A stretch of 64,000 nucleotides of DNA, from positions 1 to 64,000 of the forward strand of contig NZ_JAYRMI010000003.1 of NCBI RefSeq assembly GCF_041904905.1, written 5' to 3'. The notes beneath the pieces were generated by a model. The model saw nothing but the letters and a program-made list of their open reading frames with translations, did not search any database and was not told the DNA's origin. This stretch comes from Zoogloea sp041904905. Its GTDB lineage: Bacteria; Pseudomonadota; Gammaproteobacteria; Burkholderiales; Rhodocyclaceae. How positions within the stretch are numbered: position 1 is the first letter of the stretch; each line of letters begins with the position of its first letter. Positions 17,993 through 26,310 of the stretch are shown in pieces. Made by a program: the position numbers and the translations under genes.

Positions 17993-18048
17993 TTTTGTCT
18001 ACTGTCATCAGAATGTCGATCGGAACTCCGGATGCTGATCAATACCTA

Positions 18049-19302
18049 TCAGCGATCCACGTCTCCAAATACGATATCCATTGTTCCGATAATGGCCACG
18101 ACGTCAGCAATCATGTGCCCGCGAGACATCTCATCCATCGCAGAAAGATGTGCAAACCCAGGCGAGCGCAACTTCAAACGATAAGGTTTGTTCGCGCCGT
18201 CTGAAATTGCGTATACACCAAACTCACCCTTCGGATGCTCAACCGGCGCATACACCTCACCCGCGGGGACATGCATCCCTTCGGTAAAGAGCTTGAAATG
18301 GTGAATCAACTCCTCCATGCTGCTCTTCATCTTTTCACGAGAAGGGGGAGCAACCTTATGATTTGTAGAGATCACAGGCCCCGGATTCTTGCGAAGCCAG
18401 TCGATGCACTGCTTGACAATTCGGTTCGACTGACGCATCTCCTCAATCCGACAGAGATAGCGATCATAGCAGTCACCCTCGACACCTACAGGAATATCAA
18501 ATTCCAAGTTATCGTACACTTCGTAAGGCTGCTTCTTGCGGATATCCCATTCAATACCGGAGCCACGCAACATCACTCCAGAGAAGCCGAGAGCCAGCGC
18601 CTTTTCAGGAGAAACAACCCCAATACCTACAGTCCGCTGCTTCCAGATGCGGTTGTCGGTAAGCAGTGTTTCGTACTCATCCACATATCTAGGGAAACGA
18701 TTGGTGAAATCCTCCAGAAAATCAAGGAGCGACCCCTGTCGATTCTCATTGAGTTCTGCGACGGTCTTGGCACTCTTCCATTTGGAAACCTCGTATTGAG
18801 GCATACGATCCGGAAGATCTCGATAAACACCACCCGGCCTGTAGTAGGCTGCGTGCATTCGAGCACCAGAAACCGCTTCGTACGCATCCATGAGATCTTC
18901 TCGCTCACGGAAGGTGTACAGCACCATCGTCATCGCGCCGATATCAAGAGCATGCGTCCCAACGGCAAGCAGGTGATTCAGTATCCGAGTGATTTCATCA
19001 TAGAGCACACGAATGTACTGCGCCCTGATAGGAACTTCGACACCAAGCAACCTCTCGATTGCCATGCAATAGGCGTGCTCATTACACATCATCGACACGT
19101 AGTCGAGACGATCCATGTATGGAACGGACTGGATCCAAGTTCTGGTTTCGGCAAGCTTCTCGGTGCCGCGATGAAGGAGACCGATATGCGGATCCGCGCG
19201 CTCAACAACCTCACCATCGAGTTCGAGCACCAAACGCAGCACCCCATGTGCAGACGGGTGCTGAGGTCCAAAGTTAATGGTGTAGTTACGAATCTCAGCC
19301 AT
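18049..19302 (-). CDS. nuoD: NADH-quinone oxidoreductase subunit D
   Basis: The 417-residue subunit, related to [NiFe]-hydrogenase large subunits, lines the quinone site with NuoB. It begins MAEIRNYTINFGPQHPSAHG, the usual family start, so I prefer the ATG at 19302; an in-frame ATG at 19326 would add eight residues inside nuoC. It overlaps the 3' end of nuoC by 8 nt. GLLHRGTEKLAE and the C-terminal DVDR are conserved. Confidence 0.97.
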   Translation of the reverse strand: MAEIRNYTINFGPQHPSAHGVLRLVLELDGEVVERADPHIGLLHRGTEKLAETRTWIQSVPYMDRLDYVSMMCNEHAYCMAIERLLGVEVPIRAQYIRVLYDEITRILNHLLAVGTHALDIGAMTMVLYTFREREDLMDAYEAVSGARMHAAYYRPGGVYRDLPDRMPQYEVSKWKSAKTVAELNENRQGSLLDFLEDFTNRFPRYVDEYETLLTDNRIWKQRTVGIGVVSPEKALALGFSGVMLRGSGIEWDIRKKQPYEVYDNLEFDIPVGVEGDCYDRYLCRIEEMRQSNRIVKQCIDWLRKNPGPVISTNHKVAPPSREKMKSSMEELIHHFKLFTEGMHVPAGEVYAPVEHPKGEFGVYAISDGANKPYRLKLRSPGFAHLSAMDEMSRGHMIADVVAIIGTMDIVFGDVDR

Positions 19303-19897
19303 GACCGACATTCCCATAATTATCATCGCGCACGATGCGCGGCGTATTCTCGCGCGGTTCGATGCTGACAGGCTGATACACTACTCGGCCCAACTCCTGG
19401 TCGTACCGCATTTCGGCGTAACCAGAGACCGGAAAATCTTTTCTGAAGGGATACCCAACAAAACCGTAATCCGTGAGAATGCGCCGCAGATCTGGATGAC
19501 CAGAAAAGAGGATTCCGAAAAGATCGAACGCCTCTCGTTCAAACCAATTGACACCAGGCCAAACATCGCAAAGAGAGGGAAGAACAGGAAATGAGTCGTC
19601 CTCGGCAAACGTTCGCAACCTGAGACGGCTATTGTTCTTTACCGAGAGCAGATGTACTGCTACCGCGAAACGCCCGGAGTCAAGATTACCCACATAACTG
19701 GAGTAGTCCACACCGGTAAGATCGACGAGCTGCTCGAAACCCAATTCCGAATCATCCCGAAGCAGTTGAGCCACGGAAAGATAATCCGCAGCGGCGACCA
19801 CAACAGTAATCTCGCCACAGGAATTAACAACCCTGACGGCTCGCTCACCAAGTTTCTCTGTCACCAGTTGAGCCAGAAGCTCGAGCTTTTCAGTCAT
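19295..19897 (-). CDS. nuoC: NADH-quinone oxidoreductase subunit C
   Basis: The 200-residue peripheral subunit (30-kDa family) has WFEREAFDLFGILFSGHPD followed by RRILTDYGFVGYPFRKDFP, the family signature. The start at MTEKLELLAQ (19897) is chosen over an ATG four codons upstream. It is a separate gene from nuoD, as in most betaproteobacteria, not the fused nuoCD of enterics. Confidence 0.96.
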   Translation of the reverse strand: MTEKLELLAQLVTEKLGERAVRVVNSCGEITVVVAAADYLSVAQLLRDDSELGFEQLVDLTGVDYSSYVGNLDSGRFAVAVHLLSVKNNSRLRLRTFAEDDSFPVLPSLCDVWPGVNWFEREAFDLFGILFSGHPDLRRILTDYGFVGYPFRKDFPVSGYAEMRYDQELGRVVYQPVSIEPRENTPRIVRDDNYGNVGHG

Positions 19898-19909
19898 GAT
19901 GGTCTGCAC

Positions 19910-20386
19910 TCAACATGCGATCGTGTATTCACGCTTGATCTTGTTCTGAAGCTGAACAATCCCGTACAACAAAGCTTCGGCAGTAGGGGGACACCCAGGC
20001 ACATAAACATCGACCGGTACAATTCGGTCACAACCGCGAACCACAGAGTATGAGTAGTGATAATACCCCCCCCCATTGGCGCAAGAGCCCATCGAAATGA
20101 CCCAACGTGGCTCAGACATTTGGTCGTAAACTTTGCGCAGTGCCGGGGCCATCTTGTTGCACAGCGTACCGGCAACAATCATCAGATCCGACTGACGCGG
20201 GCTGGGGCGAAACACAACCCCAAACCGATCCAAGTCGTAGCGCGAGCAACCCGCGTGAATCATTTCAACCGCACAACACGCAAGACCGAAGGTCATAGGC
20301 CACAGCGAACCTGTGCGAGTCCAGTTGATTACCGTATCAAGCGAGGTGGTTACAAACCCCTCCTTGAAGACACCCTCGATGCTCAT
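19910..20386 (-). CDS. nuoB: NADH-quinone oxidoreductase subunit B
   Basis: The 158-residue subunit holds cluster N2, the last electron carrier before quinone. The tandem cysteine pair Cys37-Cys38 (GLACCAVEM) plus Cys102 (GSCANGGG) and Cys132 (VPGCPPT) are the expected ligands. It starts 50 nt downstream of nuoA. Confidence 0.97.
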   Translation of the reverse strand: MSIEGVFKEGFVTTSLDTVINWTRTGSLWPMTFGLACCAVEMIHAGCSRYDLDRFGVVFRPSPRQSDLMIVAGTLCNKMAPALRKVYDQMSEPRWVISMGSCANGGGYYHYSYSVVRGCDRIVPVDVYVPGCPPTAEALLYGIVQLQNKIKREYTIAC

Positions 20387-20436
20387 AGACGCCCTTTAAC
20401 CAACAATATATGCAGCAGCGTGACAGACAACCCCGA

Positions 20437-20811
20437 TCACTCCCAGTCGAGAGCGCCCTTCTTCCACACGTAGATGTACCCGATCAGGAGAATGCCGAGA
20501 AAAACAAGCATCTCGAAGAAACCGAAAAGGCGGATTGATTCATTCGCTGCGATTTCCCGAAGAATCGTCGCCCAAGGAAACAAAAAGGCGATTTCCAGGT
20601 CAAAAAGAATGAAGAGAATAGCCAGGAGGTAGTAGCGGACATCGAACTTGATGCGAGCATCTTCGAAGGGCTCGAAACCGCACTCAAAGGGAGAAAGCTT
20701 CTCTGCGTCGGGCTTTTTAGGACCGAGAACCCAGCCTGCCACAATAGGAATAAAGCCGAACGCAGCTGCAAACAGGATGAAGACAAGGACTGGAAAATAG
20801 GATTCCAACAT
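20437..20811 (-). CDS. nuoA: NADH-quinone oxidoreductase subunit A
   Basis: The 124-residue membrane subunit is the first gene of the complex I operon. It has three hydrophobic helices and the conserved loop KLSPFECGFEPFEDAR with the cysteine that contacts the quinone cavity region. The 82-nt leader between it and tRNA-Leu contains a hairpin. I could not identify a convincing separate nuo promoter, so read-through from the tRNA or secG side is possible. Confidence 0.96.
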   Translation of the reverse strand: MLESYFPVLVFILFAAAFGFIPIVAGWVLGPKKPDAEKLSPFECGFEPFEDARIKFDVRYYLLAILFILFDLEIAFLFPWATILREIAANESIRLFGFFEMLVFLGILLIGYIYVWKKGALDWE

Positions 20812-20851
20812 GTTTTAGCTCCCGCAACCGAATAGCAGTTTAGCGCTGCCT

Positions 20852-20879
20852 GCAAGCAAACGCCCGCGTACTGCGGGCG
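20852..20879 (-). terminator. Hairpin between tRNA-Leu and nuoA (terminator or attenuator)
   Basis: A 7-bp stem CGCCCGC/GCGGGCG (20861-20867 with 20873-20879) has a 5-nt loop. On the minus strand it is followed by TTTGCTTGC. The T tract is interrupted, so it may be a weak terminator of the tRNA transcript that lets some polymerase through into nuoA. Confidence 0.5.
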
Positions 20880-20893
20880 AATCACTTAATTTA

Positions 20894-20978
20894 TGGTGCC
20901 GACGATGAGACTCGAACTCATACGGCTTTCGCCACTACCCCCTCAAGATAGCGTGTCTACCAATTTCACCACGTCGGC
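20894..20978 (-). tRNA. tRNA-Leu (anticodon GAG)
   Basis: The 85-nt class II tRNA on the minus strand has a 7-bp acceptor stem GCCGACG/CGTCGGC, D-arm with GGTAGAC, anticodon loop CTTGAGG giving GAG, a long variable arm, the TTCGAGTCT T-arm segment and an encoded CCA end. It lies between secG and nuoA, a common arrangement in betaproteobacteria. Confidence 0.96.
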
Positions 20979-20998
20979 AAGCCTGTTTGTTGCCAGGC

Positions 20999-21027
20999 AT
21001 TATAAGCCAATCGCCCTGCACCGCCAA
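20999..21027 (-). promoter_or_regulatory. sigma-70-like promoter of tRNA-Leu
   Basis: On the minus strand a perfect TATAAT (complement of 20999-21004) lies 17 bp from TTGGCG (complement of 21022-21027). Transcription would start about 13 nt before the mature tRNA 5' end at 20978, so the tRNA need not depend on secG transcription. Confidence 0.6.
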
Positions 21028-21040
21028 GCATTACTTATTT

Positions 21041-21403
21041 TTATCGAGGAATATCTCGAGCTTTGGAACCATCACCAGCCGGCACTTCCGGGGCTTGCTG
21101 AGACGGAGTAGCCGGAGCAGAGATCGGCGCACCTTCCATCACGCTCTTGGCAGCGGGCGCCTTCGCCCCAGCCAGATAACTCAAGCCCAGACTGGTGACA
21201 AAGAAGACGGCAGCAAGCGCACCAGTAGTACGACTCAAGAAGTTCGCCGAACCCGAGGAACCAAACAGACTTCCGGAAGCGCCACTCCCGAAGGCTGCAC
21301 CCATGTCAGCACCCTTGCCGTGCTGCATGAGAACAAGACCGATGACACCAAGACCCGCCAGCACATGAACGGTCAGCACGATCGAAAAGACAACACCACC
21401 CAT
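21041..21403 (-). CDS. secG: Preprotein translocase subunit SecG
   Basis: The 120-residue protein has two membrane helices and the conserved intervening region LMQHGKGADMGAAFGSG, SASGSLFGSSGS-like Gly/Ser segment and a Pro/Ala-rich C-terminal tail (APATPSQQAPEVP). It is the accessory subunit of the SecYEG channel. The ATG at 21403 is preceded by TGGAG at suitable distance; a longer in-frame start upstream would overlap tpiA and is rejected. It is probably co-transcribed with tpiA, as in many proteobacteria. Confidence 0.93.
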   Translation of the reverse strand: MGGVVFSIVLTVHVLAGLGVIGLVLMQHGKGADMGAAFGSGASGSLFGSSGSANFLSRTTGALAAVFFVTSLGLSYLAGAKAPAAKSVMEGAPISAPATPSQQAPEVPAGDGSKARDIPR

Positions 21404-21422
21404 AAATTTCTCCAGAAACCAC

Positions 21423-22193
21423 TCAATGCGCAGCAGCTGCCGCGCAAATTGACAAAAAGCTCTCCGCCACGAGGGAAGCCCCCCCAACGAGCGCACCATC
21501 GATATCCGGAGCGGAAAACAACTGCGGCGCCCCTGACGCGGTAACGCTTCCGCCGTACAGAATTCTTACTTTGCCGCCCGCCACACCGCTTCGCTCAAGA
21601 TAGGTACGCACTTCCCGGTGCATTGCCTGAGCCTGCTCGGGCGTCGCCGTCCTGCCGGTACCAATCGCCCACACAGGCTCATAGGCAACCACCACATCGA
21701 CAAACCGATCAACGCCGACCGCCTGGAGCACGCAACGCAACTGCTCGCACACCACCGCTTCGGCCTGCCCGGCATCCCGCTGTGCGAGGGTTTCCCCAAC
21801 ACAGAGGATCGGCGACAACCCGGCATCGAGCGCAGCCACAACCTTGGCTGCCACCAGATCGTCAGTCTCTCCGAACAGACTGCGCCGCTCGGAGTGCCCC
21901 ACGATGACCCAGGCACATCCGACATCCAGGAGCATCGACGCGCTCACTTCGCCGGTGTAAGCCCCTTCTTTGAACACGCTCAGATTCTGCCCACCAACCC
22001 CAAGCGAGGAACCTCTGCACACCTCGGAGGCCTGCTGAAGATAAGGGAACGGCGGGCAAACGACCACATCGACACCCTCGACCGCACCGCGAGTCGCCAG
22101 ACCATCAAGAAGAGCGGCGTTGCGCGCAAGGCTGCCGTTCATCTTCCAGTTTCCAACTACCAGTTTTTTCCGCACTTTGAACACCAAAGCCAA
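21423..22193 (-). CDS. tpiA: Triosephosphate isomerase
   Basis: The TIM-barrel enzyme (about 250 residues) interconverts dihydroxyacetone phosphate and glyceraldehyde 3-phosphate in glycolysis and gluconeogenesis. Active-site signatures are VVGNWKMNG (Asn and Lys), the electrophilic histidine in VIVGHSERR, and the catalytic glutamate in AYEPVWAIGTG. There is no ATG at the 5' end: the longest frame starts with TTG at 22193, while the GTG at 22175 would give the family-typical start VRKKLVVGNWKM. I consider 22175 equally likely. No strong ribosome binding site precedes either. Confidence 0.96.
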   Translation of the reverse strand: MALVFKVRKKLVVGNWKMNGSLARNAALLDGLATRGAVEGVDVVVCPPFPYLQQASEVCRGSSLGVGGQNLSVFKEGAYTGEVSASMLLDVGCAWVIVGHSERRSLFGETDDLVAAKVVAALDAGLSPILCVGETLAQRDAGQAEAVVCEQLRCVLQAVGVDRFVDVVVAYEPVWAIGTGRTATPEQAQAMHREVRTYLERSGVAGGKVRILYGGSVTASGAPQLFSAPDIDGALVGGASLVAESFLSICAAAAAH

Positions 22194-22230
22194 ATCGGCT
22201 AATTGTATCCCGCCGGAGCCTTCGGGTCAA

Positions 22231-22259
22231 AAGAACGGGGCTGGTGATGACCAGCCCCG
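22231..22259 (-). terminator. Terminator of the pst operon
   Basis: A 10-bp perfect stem (22236-22245 with 22250-22259) closes a GATG loop. On the minus strand it is followed by TTCTTTTG. It is 30 nt downstream of the pstB stop and insulates pst from tpiA. Confidence 0.8.
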
Positions 22260-22288
22260 CTGCGCACAAGATGAATGAGCGTGTCGTC

Positions 22289-23125
22289 TCAGCCGAAGCG
22301 TCCGGTGATGTAGTCCTCGGTCTCCTTGCGCTTGGGCTTGATGAAGATCTCGTCCGTCAGGCCAAACTCGACGAGTTCGCCCAGATACATGTACGCCGTG
22401 TAGTCGGACACCCGTGCGGCCTGCTGCATGTTGTGGGTGACGATGGCGATCGTGTAATCGGCCTTGAGTTCATGCACGAGTTCCTCGACCTTCGCGGTCG
22501 AGATCGGGTCAAGTGCCGAGGTCGGCTCGTCGAGCAGCAGCACCTCGGGCTTCACGGCGACGCCACGGGCGATGCAGAGACGCTGCTGCTGGCCGCCCGA
22601 GAGGGAGAGGCCGTTCTGGTTGAGCTTGTCCTTGACCTCATCCCACAGCGCGGCCTTGCGCAGCGCCCACTCCACCCGGTTGTCCATATCGGCGCGAGAC
22701 AGGCTCTCGTAGAGCCGAACGCCGAACGCGATGTTCTCGTAGATCGACATGGGGAACGGGGTCGGCTTCTGGAAAACCATGCCGACCTTGGCCCGGAGGG
22801 CGTTCACGTCCTGATTCTCATCGAGGACGTTGGTGCCGTTGAGCAGGATCTCGCCGGTGGCGCGTTGCCCCGGATAGAGGTCGTACATGCGGTTGAGGGT
22901 GCGCAGCAGCGTCGACTTGCCGCAGCCGGAGGGGCCGATGAAGGCCGTCACCATCCCTTCGTGGATGTCCAGATCGATGTGCTTCAGGCCCTGGAAGGAG
23001 CCATAGAAGAAGTCGAGGTTCCGGATACGGATCTTGGGGTTGGCGGTGGGAACGGTGGTGGAGGATAGCTCGCTCCGCAGGGCCGACATGGACATATCGC
23101 GCTTGGTCGCTACAGGTGTTTGCAT
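22289..23125 (-). CDS. pstB: Phosphate ABC transporter ATP-binding protein
   Basis: The 278-residue ABC ATPase has Walker A GPSGCGKST at residues 64-72, the signature LSGGQQQRL and Walker B VLLLDEPTSALDP. HNMQQAARVSDYTAYMYLGE near the end is typical of PstB. It energises high-affinity phosphate import with PstC and PstA. It has a roughly 30-residue N-terminal extension before the ABC core. It lies 10 nt after pstA. No phoU follows in this operon. Confidence 0.96.
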   Translation of the reverse strand: MQTPVATKRDMSMSALRSELSSTTVPTANPKIRIRNLDFFYGSFQGLKHIDLDIHEGMVTAFIGPSGCGKSTLLRTLNRMYDLYPGQRATGEILLNGTNVLDENQDVNALRAKVGMVFQKPTPFPMSIYENIAFGVRLYESLSRADMDNRVEWALRKAALWDEVKDKLNQNGLSLSGGQQQRLCIARGVAVKPEVLLLDEPTSALDPISTAKVEELVHELKADYTIAIVTHNMQQAARVSDYTAYMYLGELVEFGLTDEIFIKPKRKETEDYITGRFG

Positions 23126-23135
23126 GATGGTATTC

Positions 23136-23981
23136 CTAGATCTTCTTGCGGAACAGGGTGCGAACCACGATGTTCAGGCACAGCACGCCAAAGGTGATGA
23201 GGATCGCCCCACCCCACGCCAGGGAGTTCCAGTTCTCGTAGGGGCTCATGGCGAACTGGAAGATCACCACGGGCAGGTTGGCCATCGGCCCGTTCAGATC
23301 GAAGTTGGTGAACTGGTTGTTCAGGGCGGTGAAGAGTAGTGGCGCGGTTTCGCCGCTCACCCGGGCAACCGCCAGCAGGACACCGGTGAGCACCCCGGCG
23401 CGCGCGGCGCGAAGCACCACATGCAGCACCACCTTCCAGCGCGGCGCACCGAGGGCCGAGGCGGCCTCGCGGAGACTCGCCGGAACCAGGTTGAGCATGT
23501 TCTCGGTGGTCCGGACGACGACCGGGATCGCGATCAGCGCCAGCGCCAGCGAACCCGCCCAGCCAGAGAAGTGCTGCACTTGCGCAACGTACACCGCGTA
23601 GATGAACACGCCGATCACGATCGACGGCGCCGACAGCAGGATGTCGTTGATGAATCGCGTCGTCGGCGCGAGCCAGCCCTTGCGGCCGAACTCCGACAGA
23701 TACACCCCCGCGAGGATGCCTACCGGCGTGGCGATGAAGGTGGACACCCCCACCATCATCAGGCTGCCGACGATCGCGTTGAACAAGCCACCTTCCGACC
23801 CCGGCGCCGGGGTGGGCTGGGTGAACAAGGAGAGGCTCAGGGCGCCGATGCCTTTGTAAAGCAGCACGGCGAGGATCCAGGCCAGAAAGCTCATCCCGAC
23901 CAGCATGGCGCCGGTGGAGAGCACCAGCGCGATCCGGTTGGTGCGAACGCGCTTGCGGTAGAGGGCAGTCGAAGCGCTCAT
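23136..23981 (-). CDS. pstA: Phosphate ABC transporter permease
   Basis: The 281-residue inner-membrane permease has six predicted helices and the cytoplasmic EAA-type loop around REAASALGAPRWKVVLHVVL. It forms the phosphate channel with PstC. The ATG shares one base with the pstC stop (TGATG at 23981), implying coupled translation. Confidence 0.95.
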   Translation of the reverse strand: MSASTALYRKRVRTNRIALVLSTGAMLVGMSFLAWILAVLLYKGIGALSLSLFTQPTPAPGSEGGLFNAIVGSLMMVGVSTFIATPVGILAGVYLSEFGRKGWLAPTTRFINDILLSAPSIVIGVFIYAVYVAQVQHFSGWAGSLALALIAIPVVVRTTENMLNLVPASLREAASALGAPRWKVVLHVVLRAARAGVLTGVLLAVARVSGETAPLLFTALNNQFTNFDLNGPMANLPVVIFQFAMSPYENWNSLAWGGAILITFGVLCLNIVVRTLFRKKI

Positions 23982-25027
23982 CAGGTCTTCTCCCCTTCGC
24001 TACGGCCCAGGCGCATCAGCAGTACCTTGGAGCACGCCAGCACGACGAAGGTCACAAAAAACAGGATCAGGCCAAGGGCGATGAGCGACGATACATGCAG
24101 GTCGCTGGCCGCCTCGGCGAACTCGTTGGCCAGGGTGGAGGCAATGCTGTTGCCGGCCTCGTACAGCGAGGGGCTGATCCGGTGGGCGTTGCCGATCACG
24201 AAAGTGACGGCCATCGTCTCGCCGAGGGCGCGACCGAGACCGAGCATCACACCGCCGATGACGCCAACCCGGGTGTAGGGCAGCACGATGTTCCAGACCA
24301 CTTCCCAGGTCGTCGCGCCAAGGCCGTAGGCCGACTCCTTGAGGATACCGGGCACCACCTCGAACACATCGCGCATCACCGACGCGATGAACGGGATGAC
24401 CATTACCGACAGGATCAGCCCGGCCGAAAGGATGCCGATGCCGTTCTGCGGCCCCTGGAAGAGCCCGCCGATCAGGGGCAGATGCCCGAGCGTGGCCGTG
24501 AGCAGCGGCTGGATGTAATCGGCAAACAGCGGGGCAAACACGAACAGGCCCCACATGCCGTAGATGATGCTCGGCACCGCGGCGAGCAGTTCCACCGCCA
24601 CACCGAGCGGGCCGCGCAGGGCTGGCGGGCACAGCTCGGTGAGGAAGACCGCAATGCCGAAACTCACCGGAATCGCCACCAGCAGCGCGATGAACGAAGT
24701 CGAGAGCGTGCCGTAGACCGAGATCAACCCACCGAACTTGTCGGCAACCGGGTTCCAGTCCGCGCTGGTCACAAAGCCCGGACCGAACTCACGCAGGGCT
24801 GGCCAGGCGCCATACAGCAGCGAGGCGAGAATGGCGACGAGGATCGCCAGCACCGAGAAGGCGAAGAAGCGGGTGACCTGATGGAACAGCGCGTCCTGGA
24901 ATCGCTGGGCCCGCATGCGATCGCGGGGAGGAGGCGGAAGCTTCTCGCCGACACCGACGTCCGGCAACCCGAGGGTGCCTCCGCCCGGCGTGGCGGCATT
25001 TCCAAGTACAGAGCTATTGGATGACAT
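23981..25027 (-). CDS. pstC: Phosphate ABC transporter permease
   Basis: The 348-residue permease has a roughly 45-residue hydrophilic Pro/Arg-rich N-terminus before the first helix (about residue 55). The EAA loop is KESAYGLGATTWEVVWNIVLP. Its start is 95 nt downstream of the pstS stop. Confidence 0.95.
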   Translation of the reverse strand: MSSNSSVLGNAATPGGGTLGLPDVGVGEKLPPPPRDRMRAQRFQDALFHQVTRFFAFSVLAILVAILASLLYGAWPALREFGPGFVTSADWNPVADKFGGLISVYGTLSTSFIALLVAIPVSFGIAVFLTELCPPALRGPLGVAVELLAAVPSIIYGMWGLFVFAPLFADYIQPLLTATLGHLPLIGGLFQGPQNGIGILSAGLILSVMVIPFIASVMRDVFEVVPGILKESAYGLGATTWEVVWNIVLPYTRVGVIGGVMLGLGRALGETMAVTFVIGNAHRISPSLYEAGNSIASTLANEFAEAASDLHVSSLIALGLILFFVTFVVLACSKVLLMRLGRSEGEKT

Positions 25028-25122
25028 GACGGCTCACCGTTCATTAAACCGAAAAAGCGCGAAGACGGATGGCTGGGCGCAGCGCGTGCCGCCCACCCAT
25101 CCGTTCGATGGATCGGACCGAC

Positions 25123-26160
25123 TTACTTCAGGACCGGGTTACCCGCGCCATCCTTGAGGGAGGTGCGCCAAGCCGTGTCGATCTGCTTGACGAGGGCCGG
25201 CGGCAGGGCCACGTAGTCGAGCTCCTCGGCGATCTTCTGACCGTTCTTGAACGCCCAGTCGAAGAACTTCAGCACCTCCAGCCCCTTGGCCGGATCGGCC
25301 TGCACCTTGTGCATCAGCACGAAGCTGGCACCGGTGATCGGCCAGCTGGTCTTGCCCGGCTGCTCGGTGAGGATCTCACCGAAGCCCGGCACCTTGTTCC
25401 ATTCGGCAAAGGAAGCGGCCGCCTGGAAGGTGGTGTCGTCGGGCTGGACGAACTCACCGGCCTTGTTCTTGAGCGCCACGTGAACCATCTTGTTCTTCTT
25501 GGCGTAGGCGTACTCGACGTAGCCGATGCCGCCCTTGATACGCTGGACGTAGGAAGCAACGCCTTCGTTACCCTTGCCGCCCACGCCTTCCGGCCACTGC
25601 ACCGCGGAGCCGGCGCCAACCTTGTCCTTCCACTCGACGTTCACCTTCGAAAGATAGTTGGTGAACAGGAAGGTGGTGCCCGACCCGTCGGCACGGCGCA
25701 CCACGGTGATGTTCTCGTCCGGCAGCTTCACGCCGGCATTCAGGGCGGCGATGGCCGGGTCGTTCCACTTCTTGATCTTGCCCAGGAAGATGTCACCGAG
25801 CATCTGGCCGGTCATCTTCATCTGGCCCGGCGCAACGCCGTCCAGATTCACCACCGGCACCACACCGCCGATGATTGCCGGGAACTGCACCAAGCCGTCC
25901 TTCTCCAGGTCTTCGGCCTTCAGTGGCATGTCGGAGGCGCCGAAATCGACCGTCTTGGCCTTGATCTGCTTGATGCCACCGCCAGAACCGATGGACTGAT
26001 AGTTCAGACCGACGCTGGTCTTCGCCTTGTAAACCTCGGCCCACTTGGAGTAGATCGGGTACGGGAAAGTAGCCCCTGCACCGGTGATATCAGCGGCCTG
26101 CACGACAGCGGCGCCGCCAAGGGCAACAACAAACGAACAGGCGCGAATGAAACCTTGCAT
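25123..26160 (-). CDS. pstS: Periplasmic phosphate-binding protein
   Basis: The 345-residue protein begins with a signal peptide (hydrophobic core FVVALGGAAVV, cleavage after VQA-A) and continues with ITGAGATFPYPIYSKWAEVY, the PstS mature start; SIGSGGGIKQI and RADGSGTTFLFTNYL line the phosphate site. The ATG at 26160 is preceded by GGAG six bases upstream and gives a proper signal peptide, so the in-frame ATG at 26172 and longer starts are not preferred. It is the first gene of pstSCAB and lies behind a probable Pho-box promoter. Confidence 0.96.
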   Translation of the reverse strand: MQGFIRACSFVVALGGAAVVQAADITGAGATFPYPIYSKWAEVYKAKTSVGLNYQSIGSGGGIKQIKAKTVDFGASDMPLKAEDLEKDGLVQFPAIIGGVVPVVNLDGVAPGQMKMTGQMLGDIFLGKIKKWNDPAIAALNAGVKLPDENITVVRRADGSGTTFLFTNYLSKVNVEWKDKVGAGSAVQWPEGVGGKGNEGVASYVQRIKGGIGYVEYAYAKKNKMVHVALKNKAGEFVQPDDTTFQAAASFAEWNKVPGFGEILTEQPGKTSWPITGASFVLMHKVQADPAKGLEVLKFFDWAFKNGQKIAEELDYVALPPALVKQIDTAWRTSLKDGAGNPVLK

Positions 26161-26208
26161 GAAATTCTCCATCGTTGCGGGCACTGCAGGGATATCCGGC
26201 AGTACAGC

Positions 26209-26257
26209 CCAAAAACAAACCCGACGCCTGCTGTCGGGGACAGCTTGGCATCGGGTT
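26209..26257 (-). terminator. Terminator of the folP-glmM transcript, overlapping the pstS leader
   Basis: On the minus strand an 11-bp outer stem (26247-26257 with 26218-26228, one G-U pair) encloses a 6-bp inner stem GCTGTC/GACAGC. TTTGTTTTT follows. It terminates transcription from glmM. The proposed pst -10 box is only 3 nt upstream, so the pst transcript would begin within the 5' arm. Confidence 0.7.
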
Positions 26258-26259
26258 CC

Positions 26260-26293
26260 ATTCTACGAACTGAAAATTTCAGATTTGTTACAT
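26260..26293 (-). promoter_or_regulatory. Probable PhoB-dependent promoter of pstSCAB
   Basis: On the minus strand ATGTAAC-AAAT-CTGAAAT (complement of 26276-26293) follows the 7-4-7 layout of a Pho box (consensus CTGTCAT-A/T-rich four-CTGTCAT), with an exact AAAT spacer. Ten bases after it comes TAGAAT (complement of 26260-26265), a good -10 box at the spacing usual for PhoB-activated promoters, which lack a proper -35. The pstS ATG is about 93 nt downstream of the predicted start. Confidence 0.5.
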
Positions 26294-26310
26294 ATCGCAC
26301 TGCAGCAACA

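Noticed and set aside
5280..21420. Genomic island or prophage to explain the low GC
   Set aside because: The content is a complete core complex I operon with secG and a tRNA in the normal betaproteobacterial order, without integrase, transposase or flanking direct repeats that I can see. Composition alone is reported as a finding instead.
22289..26184. A phoU gene within the pst operon
   Set aside because: After pstB there is a terminator and then tpiA on the same strand; no PhoU-like frame is present in the window.
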